A stretch of DNA of 64,000 bases. It comes from JBCBWG01 sp038523925. Its GTDB lineage: Bacteria > Pseudomonadota > Alphaproteobacteria > Rhizobiales > Hyphomicrobiaceae. Made by a program: the position numbers and the translations under genes. The stretch spans positions 186,001 to 250,000 of the forward strand of contig JBCBIY010000001.1 in the NCBI GenBank assembly GCA_038523925.1, in the 5' to 3' direction. The first letter of the stretch is position 1. The number at the start of each line of letters is the position of its first letter. Below are positions 17,033 to 25,734 of this stretch, piece after piece. The notes below the pieces were generated by a model, which was not told where the DNA came from, ran no database searches, and worked only from the letters and a program-made list of their open reading frames with translations.

Positions 17033-18022
17033 ATGGCTGACGTTGAGCATCACAACGTGACGCCGGCCGAACGCGAGCCGGCCGCAGCGCCCGGCATGCT
17101 CGCGCGGTTGCGCGATACGACGCGGCGCGCGGCCGGCAGCGACATCGCCTTCTCCTTCCGCCAGTCGTTGGTCACGATGATCGCGGCGGCCGTCACGCTG
17201 CTCTTCGTGTTCGCCGCGCTGTTCGCGCCGTGGATCGCGCCGCACAACCCGTTCGACCTCAGCCAGGTCAGCCTCATCGACGCGCGCCTGCCGCCGATCT
17301 GGATGGCCGAAGGCGACCCGCGCTTCCTCCTCGGCACCGATGATCAGGGCCGCGATATGCTGTCCGCCATCATGTACGGCGCGCGCATCTCGCTGTCGGT
17401 CGGCATCGCCAGCGTCCTGCTGGCAGCCGTCATCGGCATCACGCTTGGCCTGCTCGCCGGTTACGTCGGCGGCTTTGTCGACAGCGTCATCATGCGCGTC
17501 GCCGATGTGCAGCTTACGTTCCCGGCAATCCTGATTGCGCTGTTAATCGACGGCGTCGCGACCGGGCTGATCGGCACAGTCGACAAGGAGCGGACGGCGT
17601 TCTCGGTGCTCGTCCTCTCCATCGGGCTGTCGTTCTGGGTGCAGTACGCACGGACAGTGCGCTCATCGACACTGGTTGAGCGCAACAAAGAGTACGTGCA
17701 GGCAGCCCGTCTCATCGGGATTTCTGCGCCGATCATCATGCTGCGGCAGGTGTTGCCGAACGTCATGGGCCCGGTGCTCGTCATTGCGACCATCAACCTC
17801 GCGCTCGCCGTCATCACCGAGGCGACGCTGTCTTTCCTCGGCGTCGGCATCCCGCCAACGCAGCCCTCGCTCGGAACGCTCATCCGCATCGGCAACGACT
17901 TCCTGTTCTCGGGCGAATGGTGGATCACGATCTTCCCGGGCATTGCACTCGCGGTGTTCGTGCTCGCCGTGAACCTGCTCGGCGACTGGCTGCGCGATGC
18001 TCTCAACCCGAAACTGAGATAG
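17033..18022 (+). CDS. ABC transporter permease (DppC-like)
   Basis: A 329-residue DppC/OppC-type permease: a cytoplasmic N-terminus of about 45 residues, then membrane spans, FLLGTDDQGRDMLSAIMYGARISL, and the EAA loop ERNKEYVQAARLIG. A good Shine-Dalgarno (GGAGG) precedes the ATG. It forms the second half of the membrane channel with the upstream DppB-like protein. The 93-bp gap to the upstream permease contains no gene. Confidence 0.93.
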   Translation: MADVEHHNVTPAEREPAAAPGMLARLRDTTRRAAGSDIAFSFRQSLVTMIAAAVTLLFVFAALFAPWIAPHNPFDLSQVSLIDARLPPIWMAEGDPRFLLGTDDQGRDMLSAIMYGARISLSVGIASVLLAAVIGITLGLLAGYVGGFVDSVIMRVADVQLTFPAILIALLIDGVATGLIGTVDKERTAFSVLVLSIGLSFWVQYARTVRSSTLVERNKEYVQAARLIGISAPIIMLRQVLPNVMGPVLVIATINLALAVITEATLSFLGVGIPPTQPSLGTLIRIGNDFLFSGEWWITIFPGIALAVFVLAVNLLGDWLRDALNPKLR

Positions 18023-18027
18023 CCGCG

Positions 18028-19080
18028 ATGACCGATGCAGCCGACTTGCAAACGATCGCGCCTGACAAGTCCGCGAGCATGCGGGCGAGTGCGGCGGCCA
18101 CGGGGACGACGGCCGCGCTCTCTGTCCGTGATCTCGTCGTTGAGTTCCCGACGCGCAGCGGCAATCTGACCGCCGTCAATGGCGTCAGTTTCGACATCGC
18201 ACCGGGCGAAGTCTTAGGTGTCGTCGGCGAGTCCGGTGCCGGCAAGTCGATGACGGGCTCGGCTGTGATTGGACTGCTTGAGCCGCCCGGCCGCATCGCT
18301 GGTGGCGAGGTCCGCCTGCACGGCGAGCGCATCGACAACCTTTCGGCGGACCGCATGCGCGACGTGCGCGGCAAGCGCATTGGTATGGTGTTCCAGGATC
18401 CGCTGACGAGCCTCAACCCGCTCTATCGCGTCGGCCGCCAGATCACGGAGACGATCCAGACCCACTCCGACACCAGCGATGCCGACGCGCGGGCGCGCGC
18501 GATCGCGCTGCTTGAGGAGGTTGGCATCCAGGGGGCAAGCGCGCGCATCGATAGCTATCCGCACGAGTTCTCCGGCGGCATGCGCCAGCGCGTTGTCCTG
18601 GCGCTTGCGCTCGCGGCGGAACCGCAACTCATCATCGCTGATGAACCAACGACCGCGCTCGATGTCTCGATCCAGGCGCAGATCATTGCACTCCTGAAGC
18701 GGCTTTGCCGCGAGCGCGGCACTTCCGTCATGCTGATCACGCACGACATGGGCGTCATTGCAGAGACCGCCGACCGCGTCGCTGTCATGTACGCAGGCCG
18801 CATCGCAGAGATCGGGCCCGTACGCGACGTCATTCACGCGCCCTCGCATCCTTACACACGCGGCCTGATGGGCTCGATCCCGACCCTTGAGACGGATGCC
18901 GCGCGGCTTGAACAGATCCCCGGCGCCATGCCGCGTCTCAATGCGATGCCGTCCGGATGCGCGTTCCACCCGCGCTGCCCGCACGCGTTTGAGCGCTGCA
19001 CGGTAGAGCGGCCGAGCCTGATGCCCGCCGCCGCCAGTCACGCCGCCTGCTGGCTCGTCGAAGAAGGCCGCAGCGCATGA
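18028..19080 (+). CDS. peptide-type ABC transporter ATP-binding protein (DppD-like)
   Basis: A 350-residue ATPase of the oligopeptide family: Walker A GESGAGKS, signature FSGGMRQRVVLALAL, Walker B LIIADEPTTALD. It ends with the family-specific Cys cluster GCAFHPRCPHAFERC, which in relatives binds an iron-sulphur cluster or metal. The ATG at 18028 lies 5 bp after the permease stop; the longer frame to 17917 overlaps the permease and is unlikely. It works with the DppF-like ATPase as a heterodimer. Confidence 0.92.
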   Translation: MTDAADLQTIAPDKSASMRASAAATGTTAALSVRDLVVEFPTRSGNLTAVNGVSFDIAPGEVLGVVGESGAGKSMTGSAVIGLLEPPGRIAGGEVRLHGERIDNLSADRMRDVRGKRIGMVFQDPLTSLNPLYRVGRQITETIQTHSDTSDADARARAIALLEEVGIQGASARIDSYPHEFSGGMRQRVVLALALAAEPQLIIADEPTTALDVSIQAQIIALLKRLCRERGTSVMLITHDMGVIAETADRVAVMYAGRIAEIGPVRDVIHAPSHPYTRGLMGSIPTLETDAARLEQIPGAMPRLNAMPSGCAFHPRCPHAFERCTVERPSLMPAAASHAACWLVEEGRSA

Positions 19081-19122
19081 CCATCGCGACAACGACGGGT
19101 CGAGGCCTGGGGGTGCTCGCTG

Positions 19123-20148
<1,026 letters not shown>

Positions 20149-20166
20149 CTTCGCGGCCCATCCGGT

Positions 20167-21072
20167 CTACACCGCCGGCAACTTCGGCCGCGTGGCGATG
20201 GCGCGTTCAACGATGCCCGCAATGCGGTCGCGCTCAGCGCCGGCGAGCGGCAAGCGCGGCGCGCGGCAACGGTCGTTCGAGCCGATCACCATCGCCTCGA
20301 CCAGTTTGATGTTCTGGACGAGCTTTGTTGAGACGTCGACATCGAGCAGCGGGCGGAACCACCGGTAGATCGCGCGCGCGTCTTCATGACGTCCGGCCTG
20401 GCTGAGCTTCCAAATGGCGACGGTCTCCTTCGGGAACGCGCAGACGAGGCCCGCGACCCAGCCAACGGCACCCATGGCGAAGCTCTCGAGTGCGAGATTG
20501 TCGACGCCGGTGAACACCTGATACCGGTCGCCCGTCAGGTTGATGATGTCAGTGATGCGGCGGACGTTGTCGGAGCTCTCTTTGATCGACGTGAAGAGCG
20601 GCTCGTCGGCCATCTCAGCCAACATCTCAGGTGTGATATCGACGCCGTACGCAGGCGGATTGTTGTAAATCATCGCAGGTACAGCTGAGGCGCGCGCAAC
20701 GGTTCGCAAGTGCGCCATCGTCTCGCGCGGATCGGACTTGTAAGGCAGGCCCGGCAGGATCATGAGACCGGCAGCGCCCGCTTTGGCTGCTGCTTCGCCG
20801 AGACGCGCTGCATCCCGCGTTGCGCCATCTGCGACCGTCAGCAGAACAGGCAGCCCGTCGGCGACCTCGTGCGCCACGCGAAACACGTCGAGCTTCTCGT
20901 CTTGATTGAGCGTTGAGGCTTCGCCCAGCGATCCGCAGACAATCAAGCCGTCCACACCGGCATCGATCTGAAGACGGAAGCAGCGCTCCATCTCCGCGTG
21001 GTCGAGGCGATCGTAGTCGGTGAATTTCGTCGTGACGGCCGGAAAGATCCCGCGCCATGCGCCATCGGTCAT
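20167..21072 (-). CDS. DapA-family lyase/dehydratase (substrate unknown)
   Basis: A 301-residue TIM-barrel enzyme of the dihydrodipicolinate synthase/N-acetylneuraminate lyase family. The Schiff-base lysine is at about Lys164 (SIKESSDN) and the catalytic tyrosine at about Tyr136 (MIYNNPP). The substrate motif GTTGE of true DapA is GSLGE here, and a bona fide dapA lies at 28.3 kb, so this paralogue likely handles another 2-keto acid, for example a sugar-acid or hydroxyproline derivative. It converges on the family-5 ABC transporter, which may import its substrate or precursor. Start chosen at 21072; the frame extends to 21108. Confidence 0.85.
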   Translation of the reverse strand: MTDGAWRGIFPAVTTKFTDYDRLDHAEMERCFRLQIDAGVDGLIVCGSLGEASTLNQDEKLDVFRVAHEVADGLPVLLTVADGATRDAARLGEAAAKAGAAGLMILPGLPYKSDPRETMAHLRTVARASAVPAMIYNNPPAYGVDITPEMLAEMADEPLFTSIKESSDNVRRITDIINLTGDRYQVFTGVDNLALESFAMGAVGWVAGLVCAFPKETVAIWKLSQAGRHEDARAIYRWFRPLLDVDVSTKLVQNIKLVEAMVIGSNDRCRAPRLPLAGAERDRIAGIVERAIATRPKLPAV

Positions 21073-21251
21073 GCTTGCTCTCCGGTTGCGCGCCGCGGCC
21101 TCAGCCAACTCAGTGCGCAGGTTGTAATCACGCCGCGCACAACACGATTAGGTCGCCTTTGCGATGGTGCACGGCTCGGCGAGAGTATAGTGCGGTCTTC
21201 GCCGTCATTGAATGGCGCAGCATCGGCAGTTGGGGTTCGAGGAGGCGAGTG

Positions 21252-21632
21252 ATGCGAGTGATGCGAGTGAGTGTGGTATTGGCGAGCGGGCTTGTCGCGG
21301 GTTTGATGTTGGCGGCGCCAACGATCGCGAGCGCTGACCCTTCGGGCACGTGGTTGCGCCCGAGCACGGGTGGCAAGATCCAAGCGTTTAAGTGCGGTGG
21401 CGGGCTCGGCCTGCGCGTGACGGCGTCAAAGACGAAGGCGCATGTCGGCAAACGCATCATGTGCGGCGCGAAAAAGACCGGCGCGAATCGCTACGAAGGC
21501 AGCATCCGGAACCTCGAAGACGGCAAGACCTACTCCGGCAAGGTCGTCATTAAAGGCCGCAAGATGGACCTGTCTGGCTGCGTGCTCGGCGGTCTCGTTT
21601 GCAAGACCGACACGTGGCGCAAGATCAACTGA
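21252..21632 (+). CDS. DUF2147-type secreted protein
   Basis: A 126-residue exported protein. The ATG at 21252 follows GAGGAGG and gives a signal peptide ending near ASA. The mature part begins DPSGTWLRPSTGGK, the typical DUF2147 opening (G-x-W followed by a basic turn). It contains the conserved cysteines in FKCGGG, IMCGAKK and LSGCVLGGLVCKTDTW. DUF2147 proteins are small periplasmic beta proteins of unsettled function. The longer frame to 21057 would erase the signal peptide. It converges on the subtilase gene with a 36-bp gap holding a small GCCCG/CGGGC hairpin. Confidence 0.8.
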   Translation: MRVMRVSVVLASGLVAGLMLAAPTIASADPSGTWLRPSTGGKIQAFKCGGGLGLRVTASKTKAHVGKRIMCGAKKTGANRYEGSIRNLEDGKTYSGKVVIKGRKMDLSGCVLGGLVCKTDTWRKIN

Positions 21633-21668
21633 GCCCGCGGCGGGCGCTTCGTCCAACCCGGATGAGCT

Positions 21669-23657
21669 TTAGCGCGCCGCCGTTTGCTTAAGTGTCGCCT
21701 TCAGCGCGTTGAGCGCTTCCAGCGCGCTGACACGGCCTGCACCGAACGCTTCGTCGTGGCCCGGCTCGCCGAGGTCCGTTGCGGTCGCCTCGAGCACCTT
21801 GCGCGCTTCGGCTGCTGTAAGCTTCGGCGAGGTCTCGATAAGCAGTGCCAAGATGCCCGAGACGTAGGCGGCTGCGAACGATGTGCCGCTTTCCACCTGA
21901 TGCGCGTTGCCCATCGCCGGGACGAACACATCGACGCCCGGCGCTGCGACGGCAACGTAGCCGCCGCGATTGGCCTTCTGATAGAGCCCATCGTCGGCGT
22001 TTGTCGCTGTCACTGCGATCACGCCATCATAGGCAGCGGGATAGGCGGGCATTGCCTTCGGTCCGTTATTGCCGGCGGCCGCGACAATGATCGCGCCCTG
22101 CTTCTGAGCGGCAGTGACCGCGCGGCCCATGTAGCCGTCCTTTGGGCCGACGAACGACATGTTGAGGATGCGCGCCCGCTCAGCCATCGACCAATCGAGG
22201 CCCTTCAAGATACGCGCGGTCGTCGCGAGCGGTGTGGTGCCTGACTTGCCGCTGGCGAAGGCGCGCACGTTTAGAAGCCGGGACGAGGGTGCGATGCCCG
22301 TCGTCACGCCATCGGCTGCGATAATGCCGGCGACACTGGTGCCGTGCGAGTCGACGAGTTTCTTCGCAGAATTGCTGGCGCGTTTGTCCTGCGCGACCGC
22401 ATCATAGCCCGTCGCAATCCGGCCCTTGAGGTCGGCGTGGGTGTCGTCGATGCCGCTGTCGATCACGGCGACGAGCGCGCCAGTGCCCTTGGCGATGACG
22501 TGTGCATCCGGCGCGCCGAGCTTCATCAGCGCATACTGCAGCGGGAACTGCGGCCGGCCGGCGCCGCCTGCCTGCTTGTAGTAGACGTAGTTGGGTTGCG
22601 GCTCGGTGACGCGCGGATCAGCGCGCAGGGCTGCGACCACATCTGGAACCGAGCGGCGATCGGGAATGCGATAGCGCACGATCCGCGCGTTGATGAGCGA
22701 TAGAGACTGCCGCTCGATGACCTCAAGTCCGAAGCGCGTTGCAAGCTCAGTGTCGACTGCTTGCGCGGTTGTGAGCGGCAGCGAGACCAGCACTTCGTCG
22801 GCGATGTACTCCGGCACGTTGAGTGCTGCGTTCTGAATGGGCGCCACGGGCCGCGGCGGCAGCGCGCGAGGCGGCGTTACGCGGCGTGGCGGGCGGGCGA
22901 CGCGCACCGGTGGCTTTGCAATGCGGCGGCGCGGTTTGGCGATCTTGCGCCGCGGTGTTGGGCGCGCGCGCTTGGGCGGCTTCGCGATTTTGCGCGGCGG
23001 CTTGACCGGACGGCGCGGCTTGACCGGCTTTGCGATTTTCACCGGAGGCCTGACGCGGTTACAGGCGTAGACGCCGCGCCTCAGCTGCACGCGGCGGCGC
23101 GACTTGGCGCAAATACAGCGCGTGCCGCGGACGCGGCCGTTGCGGCAGACCAGCTTCGGTCCGGGCGTGACCACGCGCACGGGCTTGCCAACGCAGCGAT
23201 AGACGCGGCGCGAAATGCGGCGGCGCTTCTTCCCGCGCGGGCAAACGCAGACGGTGCCGCGCTTGATTGTGCGGCCGCCGGAGCAGGCGACCTGACGCGT
23301 CGGGCGTTGCGGCCGGGTCCTGCGCGGAGGCCGGCGCTCGCCAGGTGTGATGGTGATGCCGACGGAGACGCCACCCCGGCGGCGGCGCGGGCGGTCACCA
23401 CGGCAACGGCCGCCCCGCTGGCAGCGTCCGCGGCGGCCGGACCGCGAGCGTCCGCCACCGATCGAGATGCCATTGCCGCCACCGCCAATGCTGATTGAGA
23501 ACTGCGACGTCACGATGCCGCCAGATGGGGCCGCAACCTTGGGCGCGACGAGGCCGATCGCGTGGGCAGGAGCCGTCGCGAAGGCCGCGATGGCGGCTGC
23601 AATAAGAAAAAGCAGCGTCCGCGCCAACAAAGCATATTCGGAGACTGAGCTACGCAT
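21669..23657 (-). CDS. secreted S8 (subtilisin-like) serine protease with Cys-module and basic Pro-rich linker
   Basis: A 662-residue protein. The signal peptide covers about 1-33 and is followed by a Gly-rich segment. Two Cys4 modules lie at about 125-155 and 171-199, both with CxC-x15-C spacing. A Lys/Arg/Pro linker spans about 200-270. A propeptide-like region is at about 284-360, and the S8 domain runs from about 365 to 650. The catalytic triad is intact: Asp400 (VIDSGID), His438 (DSHGTSVAG), Ser593 (GTSFAAA), with oxyanion Asn530 (AAAGNN). It should act in the periplasm or outside the cell. It is the last gene of the ECF-sigma operon, 20 bp behind the anti-sigma gene. Confidence 0.9.
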   Translation of the reverse strand: MRSSVSEYALLARTLLFLIAAAIAAFATAPAHAIGLVAPKVAAPSGGIVTSQFSISIGGGGNGISIGGGRSRSGRRGRCQRGGRCRGDRPRRRRGGVSVGITITPGERRPPRRTRPQRPTRQVACSGGRTIKRGTVCVCPRGKKRRRISRRVYRCVGKPVRVVTPGPKLVCRNGRVRGTRCICAKSRRRVQLRRGVYACNRVRPPVKIAKPVKPRRPVKPPRKIAKPPKRARPTPRRKIAKPRRRIAKPPVRVARPPRRVTPPRALPPRPVAPIQNAALNVPEYIADEVLVSLPLTTAQAVDTELATRFGLEVIERQSLSLINARIVRYRIPDRRSVPDVVAALRADPRVTEPQPNYVYYKQAGGAGRPQFPLQYALMKLGAPDAHVIAKGTGALVAVIDSGIDDTHADLKGRIATGYDAVAQDKRASNSAKKLVDSHGTSVAGIIAADGVTTGIAPSSRLLNVRAFASGKSGTTPLATTARILKGLDWSMAERARILNMSFVGPKDGYMGRAVTAAQKQGAIIVAAAGNNGPKAMPAYPAAYDGVIAVTATNADDGLYQKANRGGYVAVAAPGVDVFVPAMGNAHQVESGTSFAAAYVSGILALLIETSPKLTAAEARKVLEATATDLGEPGHDEAFGAGRVSALEALNALKATLKQTAAR

Positions 23658-23677
23658 GAACCGCTCCTCCCGTGGCG

Positions 23678-24382
23678 CTAGCGCGCCGCCTTCTTGCCAA
23701 CAAACATCACCGACGCCGCGCGCGTCCGGATCTCGCCTAGCCGCGCGTTGACGGCTGCGTCGTCCATCTCTTTCGGTCCGATGCGGACGACCAGAAAACC
23801 GTTGGCGTCCGGTCCATCGACCACCCGAAGGTTGAGCGCGCCGAGGTCGGCCAGAACCTCAGATGCCGTGGCAGTGTCCTTGAAGCGAATGAGCGCGTCT
23901 GTTCCGGCGGGAACAGCGGTCCCGGTATTGCCACTTGCGACCTCGTAGCCGGGCGCGCCCGGTCCGCTGGCCGTTGAGACCACGCCAATGGCGACGGCCT
24001 GCGCGGCGATGATGGCGATGGCTGCGGCGGCTGCAAAGCGGACGGCACCCGCTGTCGGCGCAGAGAACAACCGCGAGAGTTCGCCCCACAGGGTGCTGAG
24101 TCCGGCCGAGGCGGCTTTCGTCGGCGAAGGCTTGGCCCTCGCTAGCAACCGGTCGGCTGTCAGCGTCGCTGGCGGCGCAATGGCTTCGTTCACCGTGACG
24201 TCGGCGACGCGTTCGTCTTCGATGAGTGCAAGCTGCGCCCGCATCTCAGGGTGCGCCTCCAGATAGCTTGCAACCCGCGCGCGGTCAGCATCATCGAGCG
24301 TGCCCATGACGTACCAGGGCAGTAGCATCTCGATCTCTTCGCGCTCGCTGAACTCGGTGTTCTGGTCGGCCGGTGCGGTCAT
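23678..24382 (-). CDS. membrane anti-sigma factor with protease-propeptide-like ectodomain
   Basis: A 234-residue protein. The N-terminal domain (LLPWYVMGTLDDADRARVASYLEAHPE) is typical of RskA-like anti-sigma factors and lacks the HxxxCxxC zinc motif. One transmembrane helix lies at about 113-137. The C-terminal ectodomain (about 160-230) has an apparent strand-helix-strand-strand-helix-strand order (DALIRF, SEVLADLGALNLRVV, GFLVVRIG, DAAVNARLGEIR, SVMFVG). That is the pattern seen in the propeptide region of the neighbouring subtilase. It should hold the sigma factor inactive at the membrane. It lies 51 bp after the sigma gene and 20 bp before the protease. Confidence 0.85.
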   Translation of the reverse strand: MTAPADQNTEFSEREEIEMLLPWYVMGTLDDADRARVASYLEAHPEMRAQLALIEDERVADVTVNEAIAPPATLTADRLLARAKPSPTKAASAGLSTLWGELSRLFSAPTAGAVRFAAAAAIAIIAAQAVAIGVVSTASGPGAPGYEVASGNTGTAVPAGTDALIRFKDTATASEVLADLGALNLRVVDGPDANGFLVVRIGPKEMDDAAVNARLGEIRTRAASVMFVGKKAAR

Positions 24383-24433
24383 CGCAGTGCCCCCACCTGG
24401 TCGATGATGAGCGCGGCCGGCGTCGCGGTTCGG

Positions 24434-25045
24434 TTACGGCCAGCCACGGTCAACTCCATGCTCCTTAAGGATCTCGGACAGCTTCTTGCGCGCATAGAAC
24501 ATGCGCGTTTTGACGGTTGCGTCGGGAATGCCGACGATCTCGGCGACTTCGCTGACGCTCTTCTCCTGGAAGTAAACAAGATCGATGATTTCGGCGTGGT
24601 CGCCCGAGAGCTTTGCAATGCAGGCACGCAGCAACTTGCTCTTGTCGTGCTTTTGGGCCGCGACTTCAGGCGTGTCGCCATCGTCTTCGAGTTCGGCTGC
24701 CGCGTCCTCGTCCCACGACGCCTCGCGGCGTTTGCGCAAGGAGCTGATGGCCCGGTTGCGCGCAATCGACAGGAGCCAGGTCGTGACGGCCGATCGGCCT
24801 TCATAGCGGTCAGCATGGCGCCAAACCTCCAGGAACACTTCGTTCGTGATCTCTTCCGCGACCGCATCGCTCCTTACGAGCCGCGCGATAAAGCGGAAGA
24901 CACCGGTGCGGTGACGAACGAAGAAAGCCTGAAGCGCGGCCTGATCCTGCCCGCGGATGCGGTCGATCAGATCGCGATCCTCCCCGTCGGCTGCGCGGCG
25001 GATGCGGACGGCCTCGTCGTCTGTCATCTGCTTGGTCGCCAGCAT
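24434..25045 (-). CDS. ECF-type RNA polymerase sigma factor
   Basis: A 203-residue sigma-70 family protein with only regions 2 and 4. Sigma2 runs from FFVRHRTGVFRFIARL through EEITNEVFLEVW to TTWLLSIARNRAISSLRKRR. Sigma4 includes VYFQEKSVSEVAEIVG and then IPDATVKTRMFYARKKL. An acidic linker lies between them. It directs RNA polymerase to a stress or envelope regulon. It heads an operon with its anti-sigma factor and a subtilase, and is divergent from a small secreted protein gene. The exact start is uncertain (25045 or 25027). Confidence 0.9.
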   Translation of the reverse strand: MLATKQMTDDEAVRIRRAADGEDRDLIDRIRGQDQAALQAFFVRHRTGVFRFIARLVRSDAVAEEITNEVFLEVWRHADRYEGRSAVTTWLLSIARNRAISSLRKRREASWDEDAAAELEDDGDTPEVAAQKHDKSKLLRACIAKLSGDHAEIIDLVYFQEKSVSEVAEIVGIPDATVKTRMFYARKKLSEILKEHGVDRGWP

Positions 25046-25084
25046 GCTCGGTTCGGTTCAATTGCGGCCGGGGTTCAGCGGCCT

Positions 25085-25108
25085 GACGATACCAGAAACA
25101 GTCTTTCC
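25085..25108 (-). promoter_or_regulatory. candidate ECF-type promoter of the sigma operon
   Basis: On the minus strand upstream of the sigma gene the elements GGAA (25105-25108) and CGTC (25085-25088) are separated by 16 bases. This is the spacing and composition of many ECF promoters (GGAAC-like -35 and CGTC/CGTT-like -10). It would fit autoregulation. Such short motifs arise by chance, so this is only a pointer. Confidence 0.35.
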
Positions 25109-25321
25109 GGCCAGTGATCAGGGCACTCGAGAAAGCCCACACATGGTGAATGGCTGCTGAATGGAGAAATTTTTCGGCAGAGCGATCAGCCGCTTACGAA
25201 CTTTTTCTGGAGGGCTTCGAACCAAACCGGCGCGCCGCGCGACGGATGGGGTAACCGGCCGGCAAGGTGCCGCCGGCGCAAACCCCAAAGGTCTCCCGAG
25301 GCCCAACCGGAGTAGAGAGAA

Positions 25322-25600
25322 ATGACGTCCCGCATCATCCGCGCCGCCCAGGCGACCGCATTTGCCGCTGCTGCTTTTGCAACGATCGGCACAACCACCG
25401 TGGCAACGACAACCGCCGCCGAAGCGAAGCCCAAGATCGGCTTCAGCCTCCACATCGGACATCCAGGCTATTACCACGGGCCGCACTACGGCCGCTGGCG
25501 CCCGTATCGGCCATGTCGCTGGCTCCGCCGCAAGGCGCGCCGGACCGGCAGCCCCTACTGGTGGCGCCGTTATCGCCGCTGCATGTGGCGGCACTTCTAA
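25322..25600 (+). CDS. small basic secreted protein, unknown function
   Basis: A 92-residue product. GGAG lies about 9 nt upstream of the ATG. The first 35 residues form a signal peptide ending near AEA. The mature part is rich in His, Tyr, Trp, Arg and Pro (HPGYYHGPHYGRW, WWRRYRRC), with two cysteines that could pair. It is strongly cationic. Not recognised beyond a general resemblance to small Gly/Tyr/Arg-rich exported proteins. It is divergent from the ECF sigma factor operon and ends at a strong terminator, so it is a plausible monocistronic target of that sigma factor (inference). Confidence 0.65.
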   Translation: MTSRIIRAAQATAFAAAAFATIGTTTVATTTAAEAKPKIGFSLHIGHPGYYHGPHYGRWRPYRPCRWLRRKARRTGSPYWWRRYRRCMWRHF

Positions 25601-25703
25601 GCTTCGAGAGCTCGCCCTTGATTGGGGTGCGCGCCGGTTCTGACCTCGGCGGTGCGTACCTCGCGGCGCGGCTCACCCCGCCCCCAAGTTGAGCCGTAGC
25701 CCG

Positions 25704-25734
25704 CGCCGGTAGCGTCATTTGCTACCGGCGTTTT
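25704..25734 (+). terminator. intrinsic terminator of the small secreted protein gene
   Basis: A perfect 10-bp stem, CGCCGGTAGC and GCTACCGGCG, around a 7-base loop, followed directly by TTTT. It terminates plus-strand transcription. The convergent lytic transglycosylase stop codon lies inside the loop, so the two convergent genes share this short stretch. Confidence 0.85.

Noticed and set aside
17917..18027. Upstream extension of the DppD-like gene into the permease gene
   Set aside because: The 37 extra residues are a shadow of the permease 3' end; the ATG at 18028 fits ABC operon spacing.
21633..21645. GCCCG/CGGGC hairpin between the DUF2147 and subtilase genes
   Set aside because: A 5-bp stem without a T-run is too weak to call a terminator.
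22761..23498. Plus-strand frame of 245 codons opposite the subtilase linker
   Set aside because: It reflects the repetitive Arg/Pro codons of the real gene and has no recognisable domain or start signal.
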